From contig WION01000022.1 of NCBI GenBank assembly GCA_015039365.1, positions 351,400 to 415,399 of the forward strand: a DNA stretch of 64,000 nt, read 5' to 3'. The stretch comes from Amanita rubescens. Lineage: Eukaryota; Basidiomycota; Agaricomycetes; Agaricales; Amanitaceae. The notes beneath the pieces are model-generated. The model had not been told where the DNA came from, ran no database searches, and saw only the letters and a list, made by a program, of their open reading frames with translations. The position numbers and the translations under genes are program-made. Shown in pieces: positions 54,785-64,000 of this stretch (its first letter is position 1; every line of letters starts with the position of its first letter).

Positions 54785-57099
54785 ATGACTTTTCTCCCAA
54801 TCGGACGTAAAACAAACGATGGGGAAAAACCAACCTCCAGCCATAGGCCCTCGCTTCCTTCTATCAGTCGTTCCGCGCCGCGATGTACCATGTCGTGCGC
54901 CCGGATAACTTGCGATGATTGGGATAAGGGTGGGATATTCGACTGGTACAAGGCACAGACCCACACGACGATCCGCAGGATCGAATTACGAAAGGAGAGA
55001 GAAAGGTTCAAGCACGAGTTTGTTCTAGTATTCCTGGATCAAGGAGGGAACTATCGGATCGATCGGAGGCCCCTTGGAGGACGCAACCCAGAGCTACTCC
55101 TTCCAGAGGGTATAGAAGCGGAGGATACCGTAAATGTTGTCGACGACGATGACCTCGAGGGTATCCATCGCGAGACGGATGTGGAAGTTGTTCTCAAGTT
55201 TAACGAAAGCAAACCCGACATGTATACCGTCATCGCGATCTGCGCAGCCGTCCATATGGATCCCGAAACGGCGAAATACACGCTGCAATACTACAATTGC
55301 TTCTTTCTCGCGCGTACCATTATTGCGCTCACCGCCCGTTATTGCTTGCTCCAAGGATGTTCTGCAAACAAGGGCTTGCGATGGGACTGCATCACCGAAT
55401 CTGCGATATCATGTGACATATTCGGCGAAGATTGGAATAAGCTGCGTATGGCGATCAGGTTAGCCATCGCAACTCGACTCGAGAAGTTGCTTTTGGACTT
55501 TCTCAAAACGCGTATAACGAAAGAGAAGGACTGGAATCGGTTGAGGAGTGTTATCAAAAAGGTTGTTCATGGCAAAGTCGTAATGGATCAGGAGATCGAT
55601 GTTGACGATGAGGCGCGACGAGCGGTGAATGAATGGATTTTGGACGCAACGGAGGTCACGCTTTGGCATGAGAATCTCGAACAAAACTTGTCAGAGTCCC
55701 GATACTCGAAGAGCTACAGGACGACTGCGGAGGGTGCCCTGAACGGGGTGATCAAATCCGTCCTGGACTTGCCAGATAAGAAGATGGAGAAAAGTTGTAA
55801 AGTCGTGTTGGAGTGCTGCACCCAAAGACGACCTGTCAAGATCAACTTACAGCCTGAGCTCCTAGAACGCATTCCAGTGGGAGCTCTGGAAAAACTACCT
55901 GACGATCTATACGCAAAACTTCCCCGCAACTTGTTACAAGCCGTTTCCATGTCATACCTAGAGAGGCTTTCCGTCGACAGCTTTTCACGAATGAACGATT
56001 CAACGATTGTCACTCTCCCGAACGATCTCAGTTGCGTTCCTTCGAGGCTACTCGAGGTCTCGCTGGAACGGATGCAACGCATGCTAGATCAGCCAAATAA
56101 CCCGGATAGAAATTGCGCGCTCCGGCTCTTACACCAGCTTCCCAAGGCTCGATTGGAGCAATTGGCACAGGCGTATATCATCATGCGCGATGATGAATTC
56201 GCCGATGAACCTAGCTTTTCTGCAAAGGCTCCGGTAACCGAAGCTGACGATAATGATCAGAATTCCGCCCAAGTCGGTTTTCGGACTCTTCTTCTTCGCA
56301 GGATCAAGAAGACGTTGAAGGATACCAGTTTTATTGGTTTTCTGATGCGTGTTTTGCCCATCCCCCTCCTCGATCTTCTCTTACCAGTGATCATCAAATT
56401 AACCCCGCAATCTTCACTCAAGTCAATTCCGACATCGAAACTCGCGCGCATTCCACCAGAGCACATGGCTGAAATATCAACTCGTGTCCTTGACAAGCTT
56501 CCCGAAGAGCTTTTGTCCAGGTTACCTGAATCATTGTTGATGAGGCCGCAAACGCTTCGGGAACGATTGATCGAGGCGCTTTTGCAGAGTATCCCACGAG
56601 GTTTGCTCAACAACTTGCCAGTTGATGTGACTTCTGTCCTGCGCCAAGTGATAAGCACAAACGCGTGCGAGAGCGATGAGCTGCGAGAGGAACTTAGAAG
56701 CAGGATTTGGGTGATTCTGAAGGAGACGTTGCTCGCTTCGTGCGGTGAAATACCTGAAAATATGCTTCACGTTTCGATTAGGATCTCCTCATTGAAGGTG
56801 AGCTGGCTGCATCTAAGCGCCGTTTAGCTCAATAACTTGATGTTTGTCAGAATAAACAGGGTACTAGGAAAATAAAGATGCTACGGAGACACGAGGAAGT
56901 GCAGCGGTGTATCCTCGATATGACGAGGAAACATAGCAAAGTGGTTGCAAATCTTGCTCACTTTGGTACGGGTGAAGGGAAGGTCTTCCATGAGCTACGC
57001 GATAAAACGGAGGACGTATGGCAGGAGGTGCGCCTGCATTGCAAAAACCAATGTCATAAATCCAGTGAAATACCGGTAAACAGCCAGATGGGCCCCTGA
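54785..57099 (+). CDS. Uncharacterised HEF/NC-motif protein (2) with octapeptide repeats
   Basis: Two exons (54785-56797 and 56851-57099) give 753 residues. Residues 45-190 carry the same module as the gene at 41065: FKHEFVLVFLD (H77), YRIDRRP, DMYTVIAICAA and YTLQYYNCFFLARTIIAL (C172). The His-Cys spacing of 95 is identical to the paralogue. Residues 355-426 and 548-587 (plus 603-618) are runs of an eight-residue repeat, [IL]-P-x-x-x-[LM]-x-x, for example IPVGALEK, LPDDLYAK, LPRNLLQA, then IPTSKLAR, IPPEHMAE, LPEELLSR and IPRGLLNN. The second exon matches the second exon of the shorter paralogue (helical, LRRHEEVQRCILDMTRKHSK). The 318-residue protein has the module and the C-terminal exon but not the repeats. 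The function is unknown. A permuted papain/LRAT-like enzyme is inferred. Confidence 0.72.
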
Positions 57100-57388
57100 T
57101 CCAACTAAAGTACGTATTATACAAATGGTATATAGCTACTCTAATCCTATGTTCCCCGCGTTACCGGACATTACATACATATAGTAGAGACTCGGAGTTT
57201 ACATGAGTAGAAAAATGGTAATAAAAGAGAAACAAACTAAGACGACGAGGAGCGTGTATATTATATAGCTCGACACGTATTCTGTGAAAACCCAATGTAA
57301 GCAAATAGATCCCAAATTCCCAAGAAAAAAAAAGGGAGAGAAAAAAGAAAAGGAAAAGACGCAAGCGCATAAGTTAGCAGCACCACCC

Positions 57389-57967
57389 TCAAGCATCCAT
57401 CCACACGCATCGCGTCTCACCAGGTGCTACGGGGCACTCATGCTTTTCGAGAGCTTTTTTTCTCCACATGGACTTTCCACAACTCTCGCACTTGAATTTG
57501 CAAACCTTCCCATGCTTCTCAACCTCATGTCGAAGCCGATCATGGTTTCGGGAATACTTTTTCGAGCACCCGAGCCTGCATGGGAATAATGGTTTTGGTT
57601 TTGGCTTATGAGCCTCCATGTGGATGCGTAAAAGATGCTGGGTTGTAAGCCTGCGCTCGCAACCCTCGATTGAGCAGGGGAATCGGGGCTGCAACTGCCA
57701 GTGTCTTATGACCTTGGTAGGGTCATTATTTTCGCTTTGGGCAGGAGAAATGTCTCTCGAAATGAGCCCGTCCGTAGTTTGGGGAACATCGAAGGGCCGC
57801 GCAGACGGGCCTGGGGAAACAGAACGACTGGGAGAGGTAGAGTCCCCCGGATCATCGTCGTTAACCTTTTCTTCCTTTTCGGTTTCCACTGGAACCCCTA
57901 TACCGCTCAGGATTCGACGGTGTTTGAAAGGCTGGACGTCTTCTCCCAGTCGGAACTGTAAGAACAT
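57389..57967 (-). CDS. C2H2 zinc-finger protein
   Basis: A single exon gives 192 residues. The N-terminal half is Ser/Pro and acidic (DDDPGDSTSPSRSVSPGPS), a likely disordered or activation region. Three zinc fingers fill the C-terminal half. Finger 1 has C98, C103, H116 and H120 (PCSIEGCERRLTTQHLLRIH). Finger 2 has C130, C134, H147 and H152. Finger 3 is of C2HC form with C160, C163, H176 and C178. It is a likely DNA-binding regulator. Its start is 612 bases from the start of the aldehyde dehydrogenase gene on the other strand, so it could share regulation with it. No target is known. The ATG at 57967 gives the longest in-frame protein. Confidence 0.8.
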   Translation of the reverse strand: MFLQFRLGEDVQPFKHRRILSGIGVPVETEKEEKVNDDDPGDSTSPSRSVSPGPSARPFDVPQTTDGLISRDISPAQSENNDPTKVIRHWQLQPRFPCSIEGCERRLTTQHLLRIHMEAHKPKPKPLFPCRLGCSKKYSRNHDRLRHEVEKHGKVCKFKCESCGKSMWRKKALEKHECPVAPGETRCVWMDA

Positions 57968-58579
57968 GGCCGTGTTTTGGTTTGTTTAGGTTACGCTTGA
58001 CGTCGGCTTTTGCCGCGGCGACACGGCGAACGCGTGTTGCATCGGCTTCCTTAACCTTTCATGCTGTCAGGATCTCCAAGAATAGGTTTGTTACTCAATT
58101 CATCACGTTTCTGCCTGAATGACGCGTTACATCGGCGGAAAAAGGTGTAATATGCCGCGACACTAACGCGTCACCTCGGCATTCACAGAGCGGATGAAGT
58201 GGATGATGGATGTGGCACGGCGCCACTTGGCTCAAAGGCGAAATCAGCAAAGCGCAAAATTCGATCAGAAGGTGTTCAATGAGCGTGCCGAGCCACCAAC
58301 GTCACCTGTAGTTCAACACAAGGCATCTGAGCCCTGAGATGAAGCAACTCCGCGACCCGTCACGTAGCTGCGGAAAGGTAGGGTCTATATCCAATACACT
58401 CGTCATATCAATAACGCTCACGATAGCACTCAGATTCGTTGCGCGCTATACCACGTGTCTCCATAGTCAACCGGCATGACTTAGGGTATGCTAAGGGTAT
58501 ACCCGCCCCCGTGGAAGATCGTGATCACTTGGTATAAAACTCTGGACGACGATGAGGAGGGAATCCCGTATCCTCTAAC
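57968..58579. promoter_or_regulatory. Divergent promoter, zinc finger / aldehyde dehydrogenase
   Basis: The 612-base gap between divergent starts holds both promoters. It is rich in CACG, CGCGT and CGGCA words (for example ACGCGTTACATCGGCG and CGCGTCACCTCGGCA near 58121-58182). No gene is seen in it. A TATAAAAC box-like sequence lies near 58531, about 50 bases ahead of the ATG at 58580. Confidence 0.45.
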
Positions 58580-60674
58580 ATGCCTTCTGTCTTCACTCAC
58601 GAATTCGACACATCCGTCTACAAGGGTAAAACCCAGTTCAACACTGGCCTATTCATCAATGGCCAATTTTTGGACGGGTCCGATAACACTTACATTGAGT
58701 GCGTTTGTAAATTATTATTTGCCCTGCCATTCTCATCTTTTGTGTTACTCTCAGTGTTGTCAACCCTTGTAATCATCCATGCTCATTAAAAGTTGAATAT
58801 GTTTTGACTGTTTCGCAGCTACCGGTCAGGTTATCACCAAAATATCCGAGGGTACAGCTGCCGACGTCGATCTCGCGGTATCTGCCGCCGAAAAGGCGAT
58901 GGAGACAGTTTGGGGTCTAAATACGCCTGGAGCTCAACGTGGCGCATTGCTATTAAAACTCGCCGAATTGATCGAACAAAATAAGGAAGAGTTGGCTGCA
59001 TTAGAAGCATTGGATAACGGTATGTCTTTCTTATCAAAGCTGTGTATCAGATGCTAACTCAGCCTATCAGGGAAATCGTATTTTTCAGCCCTTTTGGCGG
59101 ACATTCCGACGTGCACCACCGTGCTCAGATACTTTGCTGGATGGGCGGACAAGATACATGGCAAGACTATGGAGGTACGAGCTTCTCTTTATAGCACAAA
59201 ATGATTTTGACAATAATTCGGGCAGACAACCGAGGCAAAATTCGCATACACTCGACATGAACCAATCGGTATCGTCGGAGCGATCATCCCATGTGAGCGA
59301 TTCACGGTAAATCATTGTAACAATGATAGCTGACTTTTTCGCAGGGAATTTCCCGCGTAAGCTTAATATTTCACGTTATGGACAATTCGCCTCACAGTAT
59401 ATATCCAGTCGTGACGTTCTTGGCAAAAATTGCACCTGGTACGCATATCACATTATCGTACTCACTTCATGTCAAGTTTTACGTTCTACGTTTCTAGCGC
59501 TGGCTACCGGTAATGCTATTGTCATTAAGCCATCCGAAATTACGCCTCTCACGGCAATTCGCGCTTGCGAGTTTATCAAAGCTGCTGGCATCCCAGATGG
59601 AGTAGTGAACGTTGTCACCGGCTATGGGCCGACTGTTGGCGAGGCCATTGCTCGTCATCCACGCATCGACAAAGTGACGTTTACTGGTTCCGTCCTGACC
59701 GGAAAGAAGATTATGCAGGCGGCGGGAGCAACCAACTTGAAAAAACTCACTTTGGAACTCGGTGGAAAGAACGCAAATATTGTGTTCGATGATGCTGATT
59801 TGGACCAAGCCGTAAAATGGACCTCGGCGGCACTCTTGTGGGTGTTTCTCTTCTGATATAAGTGGATGGAATTGACAGATGAGCGAACATAGCTTCAACA
59901 ACGGGCAAGTGTGCGCCGCCGGAACGCGGATTTTCGTACATGCCCGCATATACGACGAGTTCCTTGCCAAGCTTACAGAGGCCGCCAAGAGTTTCAAGCA
60001 GGGTGACCCATTTGTCAATGATACGACGCAAGGACCTTTGGTTTCTAAATCCCAATTCGAGGCAAGTCCTTTTTTTTTAGTTTATCATTGATCTGATATT
60101 AACAGAACGGTCATAGCGTGTGATGGGGTATATCAAGTCCGGCAAAGACGATGGCGCAACTGTCCATTGCGGAGGCGAGAGGCTCGGAAAGGACGGGTTT
60201 TTCGTGCAGCCGACGATCTTTACTGGCATCAACCCTGATATGAAGATAATGAGAGAAGAAATATTTGGTCCGGTGGGCGCCGTAGTCAAGTTTGAGGACG
60301 AAGAAGGTTTGTTTTGCCATTTTTTCCCCTAAATGATCTTTATGACGATGCTATTGCGAAGATATTATCAAGAAGGCTAACGACACTATTTATGGCCTTG
60401 CCGCATATGTTTTCAGCCAGAATGTCACCAAGGCTATTGAGTCAGCGCACAAACTCAAGGCAGGATCCGTGTGGGTGAATATGGGCGGTCTTGTCTCGCC
60501 GAGTGTACCGTTCGGTGGGTACAAGCAATCCGGGATAGGAAGGGAACTGGGACAGTACGCACTCGATGAGTATGTCACGAAAAAAACTGATATTGAAGAC
60601 AAGTTACTGATGATAGCTAAATTAGGTTCACGAATGTTAAGGCTGTTCATGTTAACCTTCGCCACCGCCTTTGA
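58580..60674 (+). CDS. NAD(P)+-dependent aldehyde dehydrogenase (1)
   Basis: Twelve exons (58580-58698, 58755-58768, 58819-59019, 59071-59174, 59227-59293, 59345-59356, 59409-59438, 59498-59837, 59893-60061, 60117-60306, 60362-60569, 60626-60674) join in phase to 500 residues, the usual length of class 1/2 ALDHs. Motifs are [37 protein letters not shown], the general base in [13 protein letters not shown], the catalytic cysteine in [26 protein letters not shown] and [14 protein letters not shown]. It oxidises aliphatic aldehydes to acids, probably in the cytosol, since there is no targeting sequence. Exons of 12 and 14 nt are present. The intron after the ninth exon has a GC donor (GCAAGT). 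The last exon ([15 protein letters not shown]) was identified by its match with the paralogue. Confidence 0.92.
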
Positions 60675-61051
60675 GATTCGCAGTACGCCGAGAAGTGAGC
60701 TGAACTTGTATTATATGAGCTGAATATATGAGTGCCAATTATTTCATGTCTTTTCGATGTGGTACCGTAGGGCAAGCATTTTGTGTTGGTTCCTGGTCGC
60801 GTCGAGCAATGTACAACTATTGGAAAAGCGGGACAAAGAGTCGGGATTGGCATTTGCAAGCTGCGTCACGGTCTTGCGAACCGCTACCAGAGCATCATTG
60901 TGCGACTCTACTTTCATTTCTTCAAAGCTACGTTTGTACACTATACGGATATGTTACATCGTTTATGACCCCTTCCGACACAAATACACATTCTAAAGTA
61001 TCTTACTGCAAAATTTCAATTCGTACAATTAGACTTCTCAATGCTTGACCT
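60675..61051. other. Convergent 3' region between ALDH paralogues
   Basis: The two aldehyde dehydrogenase genes converge and their stops are 377 bases apart. Short frames on both strands have no motif. No gene is seen. Confidence 0.45.
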
Positions 61052-63141
61052 TCAAAGACGTTGTTTAAGGTTGACGTGCACGGCTTTGACGTTTGTATAT
61101 CTACACATTATCATCAGCGATTTGTCATCCATATCAGCGGTTCACGTACTCGTGGAGCGCGTACTCTCCATTCTCTCTTCCAAACCCAGATTGCTTGTAT
61201 CCTCCGAACGGCACATTGGTCGCGGGTAGAGGACCCGAGTTGACCCAAACAGACCCTGCCTTAAGTTTGTGCGCGGAGTCAATGGCCCTATTGACATTCT
61301 CGCTGAAAACATATGCGGCAAGACCATATATTGTGTCATTTGCTTTCTTGATAATATCTTCATAATGAAGAAGGTGAGAGAATGTTATCAGAGAGAAAAG
61401 AAGCATACCTTCTTCGTTCTCAAATTTGACCACGGCACCGACAGGGCCGAAGATTTCCTCCTTCATTATTTTCATGTCAGCGTTGACGTCGGTGAAAAGC
61501 GTTGGCTGGACATAGAAGCCATCTTTTCCTTCTTGGTTCCCTCCGCAGTGAACCTTTGCACCGTCATCTTTACCGGACTTGATATAACTCATAACGCGCT
61601 GTCATGCGCTCATCAGATGGGATTCAACATAACACTCTGACAAGCGACGTACGTCGAATTGAGTCTTAGAAACCAAGGGTCCCTGGGCCGTGTCAGGGGC
61701 GAATGGATCGCCCATCTTGATAGCCTTGGCACTCTCTGTAAGCTTCGCGAGGAATTTATCGTAGATGCCCGATTGTACGAAGATCCGCGTTCCAGCAATG
61801 CATGCCTGGCCATGGTTGAAGCTACAAGAACAAAATGAGTTCCACATTGGGGAATCAGTATAAACAAAACTCACAAGAGTGCCATCGAAGACCATTTCAC
61901 CGCTTGTTCCAAGTCGGCATCGTTGAACACGATATTCGCACTCTTGCCTCCGAGTTCCAACGTGACCTTCTTCAAGTTGGTTGCTCCGGAAGCTTGCATG
62001 ATCTTTTTTCCTGTCAAGACCGAGCCGGTAAATGACACCTTGTCAATGCGCGGATGACGGGCGATGGCCTCGCCGACTGTTTGTCCGTAACCACCGACGA
62101 CGTTCACAACGCCAGGTGGGAACCCTGCAGCTTTAACGAGCTCGCAAAACCGGATTGCGGTAAGTGGAGTGACTTCTGAAGGTTTGATGACGACGGCGTT
62201 ACCGCATGCGAGGGCTATGTAAAACAGCCATATAAGTTAGGAGAGATATCGGCACCCGACACAACACATACCAGGTGCAATCTTGTTCACAACCATGAAG
62301 ACTGGGCGGTGGAATGAGTATCATTGCGAACTCCGTAGATATCAACCTTACGTGGGAAATTCCCTACGTCAACATGAGTATGAGAGCCTTACAGGAACGA
62401 GAGAGAGAGAATACTGACATGGCGTAATTGCTCCTACGACACCGATAGGTTCGTGGCGAGTGTAGGCAAACCTTCCCTCGTTTGTCTTTGGAAAAGTTCA
62501 GACTTTCGGAGGTGGATGACAAATATGTACACACACCTCAAGGGTTTGGCCGTGAATCTTGTCGGCCCATCCGGCGAAGTACTTGAACGTGGTAACACAC
62601 ATCGGCATGTCTCCATGGAGGGCCATCATGTACGATTTGCCTAAAGGTATCCGGCGTGAATCCCTGTCCACAATACAAGATGCAAGGCTGCTTACCATTA
62701 TCCAATGCCTCAATAGCAGCTAGCTCTTCTTTATTTTGATCGATCAGATTTGCAAGTTTCAACAACAATTCTCCACGTTGAGGTCCAGGCGTATTAAGAC
62801 CCCAAACTGTTTCCATCGCTTTTTCGGCAGCGGAAACAGCGAGATCGACATCGGCAGCCGTGCCTTCCGATATTTTAGTAATAACACCACCAGTGCCTAC
62901 AGTGGCGGATCGTTAGGATTATCAACAAAACAGATGACGGCATGCTTGCTAGGATTGACGACGCTGCAATGCCAAACAAAGGTAAGACTTTGATCCGCCG
63001 CGATCTTGATAGACAAACATACTCAATGTAAGTGTTATTAGATCCATCAACATATTGATTGTTGATGAACAGGCCAGTGTTAAAGCTTGTTTTTCCACTG
63101 TAAGTGGGGGTGTCGAACTGGTATGTGAAGGTGGAAGGCAT
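61052..63141 (-). CDS. NAD(P)+-dependent aldehyde dehydrogenase (2)
   Basis: The ATG is at 63141 (MPSTFTYQFDTPTYSGKTSF) and the TGA at 61052. Exon structure follows the paralogue at 58580, with the same microexons (W-NFP-L and VVNP). Motifs are [42 protein letters not shown], the catalytic cysteine in [25 protein letters not shown] and [14 protein letters not shown]. The last exon reads [15 protein letters not shown]. The intron following VVNP has a GC donor (GCAAGC). The protein is of class 1/2 ALDH type, about 500 residues, with no targeting peptide. The two genes arose by an inverted (tail-to-tail) duplication. Their exon sequences remain close while introns have diverged. Confidence 0.9.
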
Positions 63142-64000
63142 GATCGCGTTGCAGAACTTGACGTTTGAGACCTTTTGTCTTATATCAGACCGCCCAGTGG
63201 TTATTTTTGGAAATGGCTTACACCAGTTGCGCGCATCTCTCACGAAAATCTGAGCGTGGCATTTAATCTCCTGCTGTTCGGGCGTTGTGTAATTCAGTTC
63301 GACGTCCTAGAGCAGTTATTGTGTTCCATGGAAACGACCTCATGCCAAGTTTGGCAGATGTCTCCCCACAATTCTGGTCACTAAAAATATGGTTATCAGA
63401 GGTTCTTTGACAGTTGGCGCTAGCCAAGCACATTATCTTGCTGCGCAAGGTCATCCCGCAAGGTAAATTCTGGAAATAATTACTAAGTAATGATAAGATA
63501 GGATTAAATGGCTTCTGCTGACTCTTCCTCTACGATCCTCTACCTATTGCCGTTATCCTCGAGCCCCGCGCATTGTCTAACATCCAGCTCCGCTTCCTCC
63601 TGCCAACTCAGTTCACCTTGCTGCGCAAGGTTCGTGTCGGCGCTCCAGCGACGACCGCTCTCGTAGTAAGTAATAGCTTGTACGCTGTTCATTGTGGAAC
63701 AAGTTGCCATCGCCGGGCAAGCTCGGGTTTGCATTAATGAACGTTCCGTTATCTATGACCGAACAAGTCCAGGACCATCTACAATCGTGCGATCTCGAGA
63801 AGGATGTCGGCGGATTTGAGTCTTTGACCCCATGGGACTGCCAACGCCCTTGCCATAACTTACTAAGGCGCGATTTGGGCACATGGTACGGGGGCCATGT
63901 ATCTCCACCGCTCGAAGATGGGGTGAAGGGAGCGCCCGGGGGCCGGGGTACAGCATGAATCAGCATATATTATGTGCCGTTAATAAATACTGATCTAACT
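63142..64000. other. Unresolved end of window
   Basis: Upstream of the second ALDH are minus-strand frames at 63540-63734 and 63613-63966. One of these ends with SWQEEAELDVRQCAGLEDNG, which could be the end of a small protein, but no complete gene model was found. A 14-base run, TTGCTGCGCAAGGT, occurs at about 63438 and 63616. The region is probably truncated by the window edge. Confidence 0.3.

Noticed and set aside
63540..63966. Possible cyanovirin-N-like ending (LDVRQCAGLEDNG)
   Set aside because: One short motif resembles the end of a CVNH repeat, but the upstream frame gives nothing of that fold and no gene model could be closed.
1..64000. CRISPR arrays, rRNA, tRNA genes
   Set aside because: No regularly spaced repeats and no recognisable rRNA or tRNA sequence were seen by eye. 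A tRNAscan run would be needed to exclude a single tRNA.

Overview
The window is nuclear DNA of a filamentous basidiomycete, most likely an Agaricomycete. The genes are dense and carry many short introns of about 43-60 nt with GTRNGT donors. Families largely confined to Agaricomycotina dominate: DUF6534-type seven-transmembrane proteins, F-box proteins with the FPWxxGQVCRRWR signature, and a kinase with an MLKL-like N-terminal domain. No rRNA, tRNA, CRISPR array or complete transposon could be recognised.

Layout. 0.5-13 kb holds housekeeping and signalling genes: the ribosome-associated Hsp70 Ssz1, retromer subunit Vps29, a frameshifted P450 pseudogene, a DUF6534 membrane protein, an MLKL-NTD-like protein kinase and a Grx3/4-type glutaredoxin. 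13-22 kb is a segmental duplication. A block made of a small Tyr/Gly-rich repeat protein plus a DUF6534 gene occurs twice, promoter included, and a third Tyr-rich gene lies further on. 22-32 kb is an F-box tandem array of three intact genes and two damaged copies, interrupted by a secreted tungstate-binding-type periplasmic-binding-like protein. It ends in a mosaic of tandem duplications flanked by direct repeats. 33-36 kb encodes a GDT1/TMEM165 cation transporter and an aquaglyceroporin. 36-53 kb has more F-box genes, a fourth DUF6534 gene, two copies (one broken) of an uncharacterised His/Cys family, a peroxisomal enoyl-CoA hydratase/isomerase and the proteasome assembly chaperone Rpn14/PAAF1. 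53-63 kb encodes a flavin monooxygenase, a large member of the His/Cys family with octapeptide repeats, a C2H2 zinc-finger protein and two convergent aldehyde dehydrogenase paralogues.

The housekeeping genes cover protein folding, trafficking, redox/iron, proteasome assembly, ion homeostasis and fatty-acid oxidation. They are single genes and do not form a pathway cluster. Between them lies fast-evolving accessory DNA (F-box, DUF6534, Tyr-rich and His/Cys families) with tandem copies, truncated copies and frameshifts, the pattern expected of birth-and-death evolution.

The most notable candidates for something undescribed are four. (1) The HEF...NC[YF]F family looks like a circularly permuted papain/LRAT-type fold, and one member is fused to octapeptide [IL]PxxxLxx repeats. 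(2) The Tyr-rich proteins are built of nonapeptide repeats and are twice paired with a 7TM gene. (3) An MLKL-like N-terminal domain is joined to an apparently active kinase. (4) A bacterial-type tungstate-binding protein is present. All gene models are hand-read from splice signals and reading frames, and all family names rest on recalled motifs, not on searches.
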